A stretch of DNA of 64,000 nucleotides from Physcousia sp015060555 (GCA_015060555.1 SUYG01000045.1:62001-126000), one strand, 5' to 3'; counted from the stretch's first letter, positions 29,761-39,339 are shown. Notes: generated by a model not told the origin, from the letters alone. Numbers and translations are program-made.

Positions 29761-32298
29761 TTATTTTTCGAATGTTAGGGTTATCTGTTGGTCGATGTCC
29801 TTGTAGTGAGCACGCGTGGCAGCATCGCCGCCGGCAGCACGCACGCGCTGCTGAATCTGTTGCAGGGCCATGGTCACATAAGCGTGGGCTTCTTCCTTCG
29901 TCGATGAGCTCCATGACTGAATCAGGCGCTGCACGGCCTGTGCCTGAACATAACGGCGCCAGCGGTTGAGTTTCTGGCCGGAGGCTGTCTCGCGGAAGAG
30001 CATGCGTACCAGGTCGTTGACATAGTTCTCGGGCTGATAGGTGTTCTTGGCGCTGCTGAAGGTGACGATGCGGCCGAAGGTGGTGGCGGAGCACAGCACA
30101 GACAACGACAAATCAGCCAGGGACCTGGCATGGAGCTGGCCATCACGTGTGAGGCGGTTGATGTAGGAGACTTCCGTAATCCATGTCGGCTCTGTCAGCA
30201 CCTGCTCGTCGAGCCACTTCATGGCGCGCTGCATACGTTCCTTCTCTTCCGGAACATACACGGGCCCCGTCTGCTCTACGCTCTTGTAATCGTGGTAGAG
30301 TCCGGCAATGTTGCGGCTGACATGGCCTACGTAGCGGCGCATCTGGCCCACTACGCTCACGAACATCTGTTCCAGGTTCTGGTCGAGGTCGCCTTCTTCA
30401 CGAACCCACTGGGGCAGCTGCGTGATGATGCGCTTCAGGTTCTTGATGCCATAGTCGCTTGCACGCATGGCATCGTCGCCCAGGTCCTCGGTCTGTGCGC
30501 GCGGGTCGTTGTCGTTGCCCTCGCCGCCAAACCAGTAGCGACGGCTCTTGGTCAGCTTGTCAATGGTCATCTTGTTTAGAATCAGACGCTCGGCATCGGC
30601 AGCAGCGAGACGGCCCTTCTCGCCGGCGTCCTCCGCAATCTCGGGGAAGTATCTATAGCCCCATTCAATGGCCCATTTATCATAGGTGTTGATGCGGGGG
30701 AAGATGCCGGGGGTGCTGATGTTGTCCTCGGGCTGTGCCACGTAGTTGAAGCGTGCATAGTCCATGATGCTGGCAGTGTGACCGTTGGTCTCCACCCATG
30801 CCTTGTTGCGCAAGCTATCTACGGGAGTGGCGCTGCTGGCACCCATATTGTGGCGCAGACCCAGCGTGTGTCCAACCTCGTGGCTGCTGACAAAGCGGAT
30901 GAGTTCGCCCATCAGTTCATCGTCGAACTTCATGCTGTGTGTGCGAGGGTCGATGGTGCCGGCCTGCGTCATATACCAGTCATGGCAGAGCTGCATCACA
31001 TTGTGGTACCAGCCTATATGTGTCTCAATGATCTCACCCGAACGGGGGTCGCTTACATGCGGACCGTAAGCATTTGAGATGGGGGAGGCGAGGTAGCGGA
31101 TGACCGAGAAACGGGCATCCTCGAGGCTCATGCCCAGCGAGTCGGCGTTCTCAGGCCATTCCTCAGCGCGGATGGCATTCTTCCAACCCGCCTGCTCGAA
31201 GGCTGTCTGCCAGTCGTTGACACCGGCGATGAGGTATTTGCGCCACTGCTTCGGCGTAGCGGGGTCAATGTAATAGACGATAGGCTTCTTGGGCTCTATC
31301 AATTCGCCGCGCTGTAGGCGTTCTGCGTCCTCAGCATTCTTCGGTTCCAGACGCCAGCGCGTGATCATATAGCGACGGCGCACCTGATGCTGGTCATCGT
31401 TATATTCGCGGTGGCTTTCAATGAAATAGCCTACGCGGTTGTCGAAGTAACGTGGGCGCATCGGCTCCTTGGGCAGCAGGACAAACGAGGTGTTCAGACG
31501 GAAGGTCATCAAGCCCGTCAGCCGGCCGGCAACACTGGCTTGGTTGGCGGCCACGGCGCCATACGTCTTCACCATCTGCACCTCGGTGTTGATGGGGTAT
31601 GTCCGTACGCTCTCGATATAACTCTGCTCGCTCTTGAAGCCGGCGGCATTATAGCGCTTCGCGTTCTCGCCGAGGCCTGTAATCACGTTCTCGCCGCGCA
31701 GGAAGTCTGTCATCCTGACACTATATGTCGTGTGCTTCTTCACACGCTGCGGAATGCCTTTGATGCTGTCGCCCGGGATGGTGTCGCGCACTGTCTTGGT
31801 GCCGACGCTGTCGAGCTTGAAGGAGGCGATGATGGGATCTTCCGTTGAGGCCACCAGTGCGCGGTGAATCTGGTCGGTGCTGTCAGCCGATGCATCGTAG
31901 GCCATGGCACGAAGCATCAGACGGTTGTTCGCCTTCTCCCAGTAGAGGACATGACTGCTGACGAGCTCACCACCATACACACCTAACTCCACAGGCGTAG
32001 AGATGAAGCGTGTTGTGGAGAGAAATGGCCATCCAAGCAGCGAATCGGGAATCTGGAAGAACCAGTCGTCTTTATGGTGCTGAACGTTGAAGAGACCGGG
32101 CATTGCTGCGGGACGCACCTCCCTGCGGGGTGCCGGACGTTGTGGTTGTGCCTGGGCTCCCTTCTTGCTCTTCTTGTCCTTGGACTGTTGTGTGCTCTGT
32201 TCGGTCTGTGCTTTGTTCTTCTTCTTGAAGATACCTGCATTGGCTGTTGTAGGCGTAAGCAACGCTGCTGCCAATGCAATGAATAATAGGCGTTTCAT
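29761..32298 (-). CDS. Exported zinc-dependent metalloprotease (DUF5117/DUF5118 type)
   Basis: This 845-residue enzyme has a signal peptide (LFIALAAALLTPTTANA) followed by a basic Gln/Lys-rich linker (residues 25-60). The zinc motif HEVGHTLGLRHN lies near residue 470, with the Met-turn-like SIMDYARFNYVAQ about 35 residues later, as in metzincins. Flanking domains match the large Bacteroidota family that carries DUF5117 and DUF5118 around the protease core (RLNTSFVLLPKEPMRPRYFD). It is expected in the periplasm or on the cell surface. Substrate unknown. It is the first gene of the likely operon with the antiporter and PHP genes. Confidence 0.88.
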   Translation of the reverse strand: MKRLLFIALAAALLTPTTANAGIFKKKNKAQTEQSTQQSKDKKSKKGAQAQPQRPAPRREVRPAAMPGLFNVQHHKDDWFFQIPDSLLGWPFLSTTRFISTPVELGVYGGELVSSHVLYWEKANNRLMLRAMAYDASADSTDQIHRALVASTEDPIIASFKLDSVGTKTVRDTIPGDSIKGIPQRVKKHTTYSVRMTDFLRGENVITGLGENAKRYNAAGFKSEQSYIESVRTYPINTEVQMVKTYGAVAANQASVAGRLTGLMTFRLNTSFVLLPKEPMRPRYFDNRVGYFIESHREYNDDQHQVRRRYMITRWRLEPKNAEDAERLQRGELIEPKKPIVYYIDPATPKQWRKYLIAGVNDWQTAFEQAGWKNAIRAEEWPENADSLGMSLEDARFSVIRYLASPISNAYGPHVSDPRSGEIIETHIGWYHNVMQLCHDWYMTQAGTIDPRTHSMKFDDELMGELIRFVSSHEVGHTLGLRHNMGASSATPVDSLRNKAWVETNGHTASIMDYARFNYVAQPEDNISTPGIFPRINTYDKWAIEWGYRYFPEIAEDAGEKGRLAAADAERLILNKMTIDKLTKSRRYWFGGEGNDNDPRAQTEDLGDDAMRASDYGIKNLKRIITQLPQWVREEGDLDQNLEQMFVSVVGQMRRYVGHVSRNIAGLYHDYKSVEQTGPVYVPEEKERMQRAMKWLDEQVLTEPTWITEVSYINRLTRDGQLHARSLADLSLSVLCSATTFGRIVTFSSAKNTYQPENYVNDLVRMLFRETASGQKLNRWRRYVQAQAVQRLIQSWSSSTKEEAHAYVTMALQQIQQRVRAAGGDAATRAHYKDIDQQITLTFEK

Positions 32299-32347
32299 AA
32301 TCGAATTATAAGCGTTTGTGAATGTTTGGGATAGACGAAGTATATGT

Positions 32348-33256
32348 TTAGGCTTTCGCCTGATGCACCGTCACCTGCGGGAAGGGGAATCCGATGCCGG
32401 CGGCGTTGAAGGCATTGTAGATCTTCTCGCGGTTGTCAAACAGTACGTCCCAGTATGTCTCGTTGGGTGTCCAGCAGCGAATGGTCATATCAACGGAGCT
32501 GTTGTTCAGTTCGCTCAGCGCTACCATGGGTGCGGGGTCTTTCGCCACGCGCTCGTCGGCCTTCAGGATGTCGAGCACCACTTGACGGGCTTTCTCCACA
32601 TCCTCGCCGTACTCGATGCCGATGACCCATTCTACCCTGCGCGAGGGTGTCAGCGTGTAGTTGGTGATTGTTCCGCTGCTCATGGCTCCGTTGGGGACAT
32701 AGATGAGCTTGCCGTCGGCTGTCAGCAGGATGGTGTGGAAGATCTGGATGGCCTGAACTGTGCCGGCAGTGTTTTGTGCCTCCACCCAGTCGCCGACCTT
32801 GTAGGGCTTCAGGAAGAGGATGATGATACCACCCGCGAAGTTCTGGAGGTTGCCGCTCAACGCCATACCGATGGCAACACCGAACGAGGCGAGCAGGGCT
32901 GCAAAGCTGGTGGTGTTGACGCCCAGTGCGCTCACCACGGTGATGATCAGGAGCACCTGTAACAGGATGCCAACAAAGCTCTTGACAAATGTCTGTACGC
33001 TGATTTCAATCTTGCGACGCTCCAGGAAGCGTGCTAATAGGTAGTTGAGCAACTTAATCAGGTAGTGTCCGATGACATAGACGATGACAGCAACGAGAAT
33101 GTGCTTGCCGGCATCCAACGACCAGTCGATGAGCTGGCTGATGACTTGATCCCAACGCACGTTGCCCTCTGCAATGTTCTTTGTGATTTCCTTGACTTGC
33201 GGTACTACAGACGCGCTGTCTGCCGCTAATTCTACACTCTGTAATAAATGTATCAT
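32348..33256 (-). CDS. Small-conductance mechanosensitive channel, MscS family
   Basis: This 302-residue inner-membrane channel opens under membrane tension to release solutes. An N-terminal periplasmic segment is followed by three helices. The pore helix has the family pattern of Gly and Ala (LASFGVAIGMALSGNLQNFA near residue 125). The cytoplasmic beta domain begins FLKPYKVGDWVEAQNTAGTV and ends in an alpha/beta part (MTIRCWTPNETYWDVLFD). Length is typical of MscS. It is transcribed leftward with its own promoter, divergent from the nuclease gene. Confidence 0.93.
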   Translation of the reverse strand: MIHLLQSVELAADSASVVPQVKEITKNIAEGNVRWDQVISQLIDWSLDAGKHILVAVIVYVIGHYLIKLLNYLLARFLERRKIEISVQTFVKSFVGILLQVLLIITVVSALGVNTTSFAALLASFGVAIGMALSGNLQNFAGGIIILFLKPYKVGDWVEAQNTAGTVQAIQIFHTILLTADGKLIYVPNGAMSSGTITNYTLTPSRRVEWVIGIEYGEDVEKARQVVLDILKADERVAKDPAPMVALSELNNSSVDMTIRCWTPNETYWDVLFDNREKIYNAFNAAGIGFPFPQVTVHQAKA

Positions 33257-33281
33257 AATGTGATGATTTGGTTTCGGGCGG

Positions 33282-33289
33282 CAAAGGTA
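33282..33289 (-). promoter_or_regulatory. Promoter -7 element of the MscS gene
   Basis: The minus strand reads TACCTTTGCCGCC, 26 bp before the ATG. Confidence 0.5.
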
Positions 33290-33330
33290 CGGAAAAATTC
33301 AGTTCGTTAAGTAGAAATCGTGGATTTTTG

Positions 33331-33362
33331 TTTGCTTGGATGGGGAAATATTTACATCTTTG
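33331..33362 (+). promoter_or_regulatory. Promoter of the nuclease gene
   Basis: TTTG at 33331-33334 and CATCTTTG at 33355-33362 with 20 bp between; one mismatch to TAnnTTTG. Confidence 0.55.
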
Positions 33363-33382
33363 CAGACGAAAACGCAGGTGTG

Positions 33383-34354
33383 ATGAAGCGAATTGTCGTC
33401 CTTGGCTTGTTTATCGTGTTGTTGTCCCGGGTTGCGGCACAGCAGCAAGCGCCGTTGCGCCTGCTCACCTGGAACTTGGAAAACCTGTTTGACACAGAGG
33501 ATGACGTGGGCTTTGCTGACGAGGAGTTCTTGCCCGAGGGTCCGAGACATTGGACAAAGCACCGTTACTGGGAGAAGATGACGGAGGTGGCCCGTGTCGT
33601 AGCAGCTGTGGCTGAAGAGGGCGGATTGCCGTCGCTGATAGGGCTGTGTGAAGTGGAGAACGACAGCGTCCTCAGGGCGCTGACAAAACGAAGTGTGATG
33701 CGCCATTTAGGTTATGATTATGTGATGACACATAGCGAGGATGCCCGTGGCATCGATGTGGCTTTGCTCTATCAGCCTGCACGCTTTCGTCTGCTGGAGC
33801 ATCATGATATTCGTGTCCCCAGTCAGGCACATGGTCTTCACGCCACACGTGATATCCTTTATGCTAAGGGCTTGGTTTTGACCAGTCAGGGTGGCGTTGA
33901 CACCTTGCATGTCATGGTTGTGCACTTGCCCAGCCGCACGAGTGGGCAACAGGGTGACCGCAATCGCCGCTTGGCGGCAGACGTCTTGTGGCACACGGTT
34001 GACAGCATTGTAGGCAACAGAGCAGGAACAGCTGCAGAACCTCGCATCGTGGCGATGGGTGATTTCAATGCCGACAGCCACGACCGTATTTTCAAACGTG
34101 CTCCGTTGCGACTGACGGATGACTCACACGCGGCTGGGACTTATTGTTTTCAAGGCTTCTGGGAGTGGCTGGATCACATCCTGGTGTCGGCGTCCGTGGA
34201 GCCGGTGAGCGATGCGCGGCCACTGGAGTATCCATGGCTGTTGGAAGGAAACAAGAGTTACGGCGGACAGATGCCGCGTCGCACTTTCAGGGGAACCATC
34301 TACCATGGGGGTATTAGTGATCATCTGCCAGTGTTGCTGGATTTGCAGCTTTAG
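33383..34354 (+). CDS. Secreted endonuclease/exonuclease/phosphatase-family protein
   Basis: This 323-residue protein has a signal peptide (MKRIVVLGLFIVLLSRVAAQ). The DNase-I-like fold shows LLTWNLENLFDTEDD (metal-binding Asn and Glu), LIGLCEVENDSVL, VVHLPSRTSG, the catalytic MGDFNADSHD, and a C-terminal SDHLPVLLDL. All active-site positions seem intact. Members cut nucleic acids or remove phosphates from lipids and sugars. Export to the periplasm suggests nutrient scavenging. The start at 33383 was chosen for the signal peptide and the promoter just upstream. It overlaps the convergent radical-SAM gene by 4 bp. Confidence 0.88.
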   Translation: MKRIVVLGLFIVLLSRVAAQQQAPLRLLTWNLENLFDTEDDVGFADEEFLPEGPRHWTKHRYWEKMTEVARVVAAVAEEGGLPSLIGLCEVENDSVLRALTKRSVMRHLGYDYVMTHSEDARGIDVALLYQPARFRLLEHHDIRVPSQAHGLHATRDILYAKGLVLTSQGGVDTLHVMVVHLPSRTSGQQGDRNRRLAADVLWHTVDSIVGNRAGTAAEPRIVAMGDFNADSHDRIFKRAPLRLTDDSHAAGTYCFQGFWEWLDHILVSASVEPVSDARPLEYPWLLEGNKSYGGQMPRRTFRGTIYHGGISDHLPVLLDLQL

Positions 34355-35589
34355 GACAGCTGATGGACAAGCGACGAATGCATGATGTTAGCGGGCGGAC
34401 GCTCGTTGAGCAGCTCTTCGCGCATGAAATCCATGTAAGGTGCCATGTGACTGAAAATCTTGCGGTAGGCATCGCAGAGGTAGTTGAGGTGGCTGTTGCC
34501 GTCGGCCGTGGTGAGGAAGCGGTCCTTGGGGCAACCGCCATTGCAGACGAAGTTCCATTCGCAGGCGTGGCACTCGGGTGGCAGGGCATTGTGCTTAGCC
34601 TCGCCGAAGGCTTGTTGGCGAGCGCTGTACATCATGGCCGTGAGGCTGTCGTGGTGAATGTTTCCTAAAAGATATTCAGGAAAGACGAAGTGGTCGCAGC
34701 TATATACATCACCATTGTGCTCGATGACGGCGGCATGGCCACATGTCTCGGCCATGGAGCAGATGCCAGGGGCCAGTCCCATCCAACGAGCCAGCGCGGC
34801 ATCAAAGAGCTGGACATAGACTTCGCCTACATCCTGACGCGCCCATTCGTCAAAGAGCCTGCACACGAAGTCGGCGTACTGCCGGGGCGAGACGGAGAAG
34901 CTGGCTAAGGGGGCGGGGGAGGTGTCGGCGACAGATGCCAAATGGCGACCGTCGGGGTGGGGGAGGAGGCGCTCCACAATGGGTGTGAACTGAATGTAGC
35001 GGGCGCCGATGGACTTGTAGAAATGATAGACCTCGAGCGGATAGCTGGCATTCAAGCTGTTGACCACGCCCATCACATTCCACTCCACTCCGTGTTTCTG
35101 TAGAAGTCTGATGCCGCGCATCACCTTGTGGAAGGAGGGCTGTCCACCGCGTGCACGGCGGTATTTGTCGTGCAGCTCCTGGGGACCGTCGATGGAGATG
35201 CCGATGAGCCAGTTGTGCTCGCGGAAGAATGAGCACCATTCGTCGGTGAGGAGTGTGCCATTGGTCTGCAGGCAGTTGTCAATTAATCGCCCGCCGGCAT
35301 AACGGCGTTGCAGTTGCAGCACCTTGCGATAGAAGCTGAGGGGACGCATGAGAGGCTCGCCGCCATGCCAGGTGAAGAGCACCTGTGGCTGTGTCTGGGC
35401 CTCGATGTACTGCCTGATGAAGGTCTCCAGTGTCTCGTCGCTCATGAGAAAGCGGCGTTGTGCATCTTCGGTTTCGTAGAGGAGGCTCTTCTCTAAATAA
35501 TAACAGTACGCGCACGCAAGGTTGCACAGACTGCCGACAGGTTTCGGCATGACATAGAGCGGACGGGCGAAAGGCGTGAGCATCGTCAT
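34351..35589 (-). CDS. Anaerobic sulfatase-maturase-like radical SAM/SPASM enzyme
   Basis: This 412-residue enzyme resembles anSME, which converts a cysteine or serine of sulfatases to formylglycine. The radical-SAM cluster motif CNLACAYC lies at residues 22-29, and the SAM-binding TWHGGEPLMR near 74. The SPASM domain carries two further clusters (CGHAAVIEHNGDVYSCDHF and ECHACEWNFVCNGGCPKD). All expected cysteines are present. No sulfatase gene is in this window, so its targets are elsewhere. Sulfatases in this group of bacteria act on mucin or host glycans, which fits the hexosaminidase gene next door (divergent). Confidence 0.9.
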   Translation of the reverse strand: MTMLTPFARPLYVMPKPVGSLCNLACAYCYYLEKSLLYETEDAQRRFLMSDETLETFIRQYIEAQTQPQVLFTWHGGEPLMRPLSFYRKVLQLQRRYAGGRLIDNCLQTNGTLLTDEWCSFFREHNWLIGISIDGPQELHDKYRRARGGQPSFHKVMRGIRLLQKHGVEWNVMGVVNSLNASYPLEVYHFYKSIGARYIQFTPIVERLLPHPDGRHLASVADTSPAPLASFSVSPRQYADFVCRLFDEWARQDVGEVYVQLFDAALARWMGLAPGICSMAETCGHAAVIEHNGDVYSCDHFVFPEYLLGNIHHDSLTAMMYSARQQAFGEAKHNALPPECHACEWNFVCNGGCPKDRFLTTADGNSHLNYLCDAYRKIFSHMAPYMDFMREELLNERPPANIMHSSLVHQLS

Positions 35590-35615
35590 TGTTGTGGGGC
35601 GGCTGATTGTGGAGG

Positions 35616-35647
35616 CAAAAATACGTATTCTTCAGCAGATGGACAAA
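35616..35647 (-). promoter_or_regulatory. Promoter of the sulfatase-maturase gene
   Basis: Minus strand: TATTTTTG (35616-35623) and TTTG (35644-35647) with 20 bp between them, a full match. Confidence 0.65.
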
Positions 35648-35761
35648 GAAAATGATGAAAACCCGCGCTGGAAGAGGGAGATTTCTGTAAATCTTGTTAA
35701 AACTCTCAAGCCTTCGTATGATTGTGGCGCCCCAAGGTGTGCTCGCTAAAGAAATCTTTTC

Positions 35762-35769
35762 TATATTTG
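35762..35769 (+). promoter_or_regulatory. Promoter -7 element of the hexosaminidase gene
   Basis: TATATTTG, 44 bp before the ATG; no clear TTTG upstream. Confidence 0.5.
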
Positions 35770-35812
35770 TGGCCGCTGAGAGAATCTACAGACCTTTAAA
35801 TACCTTCGTACT

Positions 35813-37735
35813 ATGCTCAAAAGATTTCTTTCCTTGCTGTTGGTGGCGACTTGCTGTCTGATGTCGCAAGCCGAGGTGAACCCTCGTCCTTTCACGATTC
35901 CGGCCATCCATGAGTGGAAGGGCGGCACTGGAACCTTGACCCTGACGCCGCAAAGCCGAATCCTCTATGCCGACGTGCGTTTGCGTGCGGTTGCTGAGGC
36001 TCTGGCCCGAGACCTCAAGACCACGGGCATAACTCTTCCTGTCGTTGAGGGGAAGAAAGCGGCGGTAGCTGATATCCTGTTTATTTATAAGCCATTAAAG
36101 AAACTCGGGGATGAGGGCTACACCATTGACATCGCCCAAAATGTTCGCATAGAAGCCACGGAGCGTGGTGCTAATCACGCCGTGCAAACCTTGTTGCAGA
36201 TGGGGCGAACGCTTCCCAAGGGGCACATCTCAGACCGCCCGGACTATCCTCTGCGCGGCATGGTGTTGGATTGTGGACGCAAGTACATCCCTATGGACTA
36301 CCTGAGGAGGCTGGTGCGCACAATGGCCTACTACAAGATGAATACGCTTGAGGTGCACCTCAACGACCAGGGATTTCCGGCTTTCTTCTACGATGATTGG
36401 AATCAGGTTTACTCTGCCTTCCGCCTGGAGAGCGAGGTCTTCCCTGGGCTCACGGCAGAGGATGGCAGCTACACCAAGGATGAGTTTCGCCAGTTCATTC
36501 TCGACGCAGCTGCACAGGGCGTTGAGATTATTCCGGAAATCGACGCTCCTGCCCATAGCCTTGCCTTCTCCCGCTATCGCCCCAGCCTGGGCAGCAAGGA
36601 GTTCGGGATGGATCATCTGGAGCTCACGAATCCCGAAGTAATCCCGTTCATTGACAGCCTGTATGCTGAATATCTGGGTGGCCCGAACCCCGTCTTCGCC
36701 TGCCCGCGCGTCCATATCGGTACGGATGAATACAGCAACAAAAAGCAGGAGATTGTGGAACTGTTTCGCGGGTTCACGGATCATCTGATTCACACCGTTG
36801 AGAGCTACGGAAAGCAAGCTGTGTTGTGGGGCGCTCTGACCCATGCAAAAGGCGAAACACCCGTGAAAGTGGACAATGTGCTGATGCTTGCCTGGTACAA
36901 CGGCTATGCCCAGCCTGACTCCATGCACGCTCTTGGCTATCAGCTTGTTTGCATCCCTGACGGGAGTACCTATATCGTGCCTGCTGCAGGCTACTACTAT
37001 GACTACCTCAACATCCCGCACCTGTATAAGAATTTCACCCCTGCGAACATTGCCGGCGTACGTTTCAAGGAAGGCGATCCGCAGATTAAGGGCGGTATGT
37101 TTGCGGTGTGGAATGACATCGTTGGGAATGGTATCGCTGTTGCTGATATTCACCATCGTATTATGCCGGCCTTGCAAGTGATAGCAGAAAAGACATGGGC
37201 CTTAGATACGGTGCGCACTTGTGAGGAATGGCGACGGCTGGCTGCCCATGTCGGCGAAGCGCCAGGAATCAATGACCTCGGACGCTATCCCAAGGGGCTT
37301 GTCGTTGAGTCGGCAGAAGTTGCGCCGGCTTCTACACGTACGATTCAGCACATAGGCTGGCCGTACCGCGTTAGTTTTGATATCACAGCTGTAGAGGAGG
37401 CGCGCGGAACGGCGCTCTTCCGCAATCGTGATACGGAATTCTATTTGTCTGATCCTGTGACAGGGCGCATCGGCTTTGCCCGCGATGGCTATCTCTTCAG
37501 CTTCAAGCATTCGTTACGCCCTGGCGTAAAAGAACAGATCACCATCGAAGGCACAAACCGTGAAACCAAGCTCTACGTTAATGGGGAACTCCGTGAAACG
37601 CTCGCTCCTCAATTGCGCACCTTTCCCAAGGATAAGAGCTTCAAAGTCATCCGAACATTGCGCTTCCCCTTGGAACGGACTGACGCAACGCTGCGGAGCC
37701 GTGTCACGAATCTGAAGGTGGAGTCTTTAGAATGA
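35813..37735 (+). CDS. Secreted GH20 beta-N-acetylhexosaminidase
   Basis: This 640-residue glycoside hydrolase removes terminal GlcNAc or GalNAc residues from glycans. A signal peptide (FLSLLLVATCCLMSQA) is followed by the GH20b support domain (about 25-135). The catalytic barrel is at about 140-490. It includes DYPLRGMVLDCGRKYIPMDY, EVHLNDQGFPAFF, EIIPEIDAPAHSL, the catalytic Asp-Glu pair in HIGTDEYS (305-306), and AWYNGYAQ. The last 150 residues form a beta sandwich resembling a laminin G/lectin module (ITIEGTNRETKLYVNGEL). It probably acts outside or in the periplasm on host or mucin glycans. Divergent from the sulfatase maturase gene. Confidence 0.92.
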   Translation: MLKRFLSLLLVATCCLMSQAEVNPRPFTIPAIHEWKGGTGTLTLTPQSRILYADVRLRAVAEALARDLKTTGITLPVVEGKKAAVADILFIYKPLKKLGDEGYTIDIAQNVRIEATERGANHAVQTLLQMGRTLPKGHISDRPDYPLRGMVLDCGRKYIPMDYLRRLVRTMAYYKMNTLEVHLNDQGFPAFFYDDWNQVYSAFRLESEVFPGLTAEDGSYTKDEFRQFILDAAAQGVEIIPEIDAPAHSLAFSRYRPSLGSKEFGMDHLELTNPEVIPFIDSLYAEYLGGPNPVFACPRVHIGTDEYSNKKQEIVELFRGFTDHLIHTVESYGKQAVLWGALTHAKGETPVKVDNVLMLAWYNGYAQPDSMHALGYQLVCIPDGSTYIVPAAGYYYDYLNIPHLYKNFTPANIAGVRFKEGDPQIKGGMFAVWNDIVGNGIAVADIHHRIMPALQVIAEKTWALDTVRTCEEWRRLAAHVGEAPGINDLGRYPKGLVVESAEVAPASTRTIQHIGWPYRVSFDITAVEEARGTALFRNRDTEFYLSDPVTGRIGFARDGYLFSFKHSLRPGVKEQITIEGTNRETKLYVNGELRETLAPQLRTFPKDKSFKVIRTLRFPLERTDATLRSRVTNLKVESLE

Positions 37736-37742
37736 AACCTTG

Positions 37743-38108
37743 CTATTTGAAGACGAAATAGACGGCAAGAACGAGGCATACGAAGGCCGCAAGATGGTTC
37801 CAGTGGAGGCTCTGGCCTTGGAACAGGAAACCAATGATGACAGTGAAGATGGTCAGGGAAATAACTTCCTGAATGACCTTTAGTTGTACCAAGGTAAAGG
37901 GACCGCCGTTGCCAATGAAGCCGATGCGGTTGGCGGGTACTGCAAAGCAGTATTCGATGAAGGCGATGCTCCACGAGAAGACGATGACACCAATGAGGGG
38001 CCATGAGGAACTGACACCGGCTTCCTGCAACCGCAGGTGGCCATACCAGGCAAAGGTCATGAAGACGTTGCTGGCGAGAAGAAGGAGGATGGTTTGAAGG
38101 GCTGACAC
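37743..38108 (-). CDS. DUF486 family membrane protein
   Basis: This protein of about 121 residues has four membrane helices and matches DUF486 (small drug-transporter-like fold): ILLLLASNVFMTFAWYGHL, IGVIVFSWSIAFIEYCFAVP, VIQEVISLTIFTVIIGFLFQ, then a last helix ending LVLAVYFVFK. A GTG at 38106-38108 is taken as start because it gives the usual family length. The frame continues 26 codons further to an ATG, but that stretch is a simple tandem repeat (GTGAAAA-type) and would add a Phe/His-rich extension unlike the family. Function unknown. Confidence 0.8.
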   Translation of the reverse strand: MSALQTILLLLASNVFMTFAWYGHLRLQEAGVSSSWPLIGVIVFSWSIAFIEYCFAVPANRIGFIGNGGPFTLVQLKVIQEVISLTIFTVIIGFLFQGQSLHWNHLAAFVCLVLAVYFVFK

Positions 38109-38185
38109 GATGAAGTGAAAAGTGAAAAGTGAAAAGTGAAAGAGTGAAAAATAAGAATGATGAATGATGAATGACGAATGACGCA
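38109..38185. repeat. Simple tandem repeats upstream of the DUF486 gene
   Basis: Runs of GTGAAAA (7-bp steps) followed by runs of AATGATG/AATGACG. They are open in the DUF486 frame, so the 5' end of that gene could be misread. Confidence 0.8.
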
Positions 38186-38310
38186 TGAAGGGCTGAATGC
38201 CCTGTCTAAATTAGCCCAAAGGGCGGATGTGAGAGCATCAAACCCTGGGAATTATAAATGGTAATTATAAAAATCGGGCGCAAAGTTAGTGCTTTTTCAG
38301 GAAAAGGTGG

Positions 38311-38318
38311 TATCTTTG
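38311..38318 (+). promoter_or_regulatory. Promoter -7 element of the second ECF sigma operon
   Basis: TATCTTTG followed by CAGCGATAAA, giving a leader of only about 15 nt before the GTG start. Confidence 0.55.
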
Positions 38319-38340
38319 CAGCGATAAAAGCAAAAAACAC

Positions 38341-38895
38341 GTGGTTTTTTATCAATGGAATGAGCAGCAGATTGTGGAGCAACTTCGCGATGTGAACCGT
38401 CGCGAGAAGGCTTTCGTGCAGCTGGTGGAGCACTTCAAGGAGCAGCTCTACTGGCAGATACGTAGGATGGTTCTATCCCACGACGATGCCGATGATGTGC
38501 TGCAGAACACGTTCATCAAAGCTTGGACGGGGCTTGATGGTTTCCGTGGTGATGCGAAACTATCGACATGGCTGTTCCGCATCGCTAACAACGAGACGCT
38601 CAACTTCCTGGAACGCAAGCGCCAGGCACTAAGCATCGATGATGAGGCGGCTGCAGGCGTGGCAGCACGTCTGGAAAGCGACCCTTATTTCGATGGCGAC
38701 GAGACAGCACGTCAGCTGCAGGAAGCCATAGCCACACTGCCCGACAAGCAGCGGCAGGTGTTCAACCTGAAGTACTATGAAGAGATGAAATACGAGGACA
38801 TGAGCGAGCTATTGGGCACAAGTGTAGGGGCGCTGAAGGCATCCTATCACCACGCAGTGAAAAAAATATCCGATTTTTTCCATGCACACGATTAA
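38341..38895 (+). CDS. ECF-type RNA polymerase sigma factor
   Basis: This 184-residue sigma factor starts with GTG; no in-frame ATG exists near the beginning. Region 2 is at about 20-90 (VEHFKEQLYWQIRRMVLSHD, then QNTFIKAWTGLDGFRG and STWLFRIANNETLNF). Region 4 is at about 128-180 (ATLPDKQRQVFNLKYYEEM, then YEDMSELLGTSVGALKASYH). It opens a plus-strand operon with two small envelope proteins that are probably its control circuit. This subgroup of ECF sigma factors is typical of Bacteroidales. Confidence 0.92.
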   Translation: MVFYQWNEQQIVEQLRDVNRREKAFVQLVEHFKEQLYWQIRRMVLSHDDADDVLQNTFIKAWTGLDGFRGDAKLSTWLFRIANNETLNFLERKRQALSIDDEAAAGVAARLESDPYFDGDETARQLQEAIATLPDKQRQVFNLKYYEEMKYEDMSELLGTSVGALKASYHHAVKKISDFFHAHD

Positions 38896-38942
38896 ACCTT
38901 TTGTGCGCAGCGTAGTCATAACATCGTAAAAACAAGAAAACC

Positions 38943-39326
38943 ATGATACAGGAAGAGAACATTATCAAGCAGCATGACAGCGGAAGCAACCCTTTCCGCA
39001 CGCCAGAAGGCTACTTTGAGAACTTCACAGACCGGCTGATGGCACGCCTCGCAGAGGAGGCACCAGTGCAGCAGGAGGCGGTGAAGGCTCGTGTCGTTGC
39101 TATCCCGCTGTGGCGTAGGGCTATGCGCTATGCGGCGGCAGTGGCTGTGGCAGCACTTTGTGTAGGTGGCGGAACATTGCTTTACAACCGCCTGCAGGCT
39201 CCCGATCAACTGCTCACGAACGATGCCGTGGAATACGCTTGGGACGACGAGGAACTGGACGAAGTCCTTGACTATGAAATGGTGGACAACAGCCAGATCG
39301 TCTATTACTTAACAGAAGCTTACTAA
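38943..39326 (+). CDS. Single-pass membrane protein, likely anti-sigma factor
   Basis: This 127-residue protein lies 47 bp after the sigma factor gene. The N-terminal 55 residues are cytoplasmic in character and carry NPFRTPEGYFENFTDRLMAR, a motif repeatedly found in the gene after this type of sigma factor in Bacteroidales. One membrane helix follows at about 60-80, then an acidic external tail (EYAWDDEELDEVLDYEM). Position and layout suggest an anti-sigma factor, though no named domain is certain. Confidence 0.7.
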   Translation: MIQEENIIKQHDSGSNPFRTPEGYFENFTDRLMARLAEEAPVQQEAVKARVVAIPLWRRAMRYAAAVAVAALCVGGGTLLYNRLQAPDQLLTNDAVEYAWDDEELDEVLDYEMVDNSQIVYYLTEAY

Positions 39327-39339
39327 AAATAATCAAGTT

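Noticed and set aside
34351..35589. Sulfatase gene cluster
   Set aside because: Only the maturase-like enzyme is present; no sulfatase frame is found in the window.
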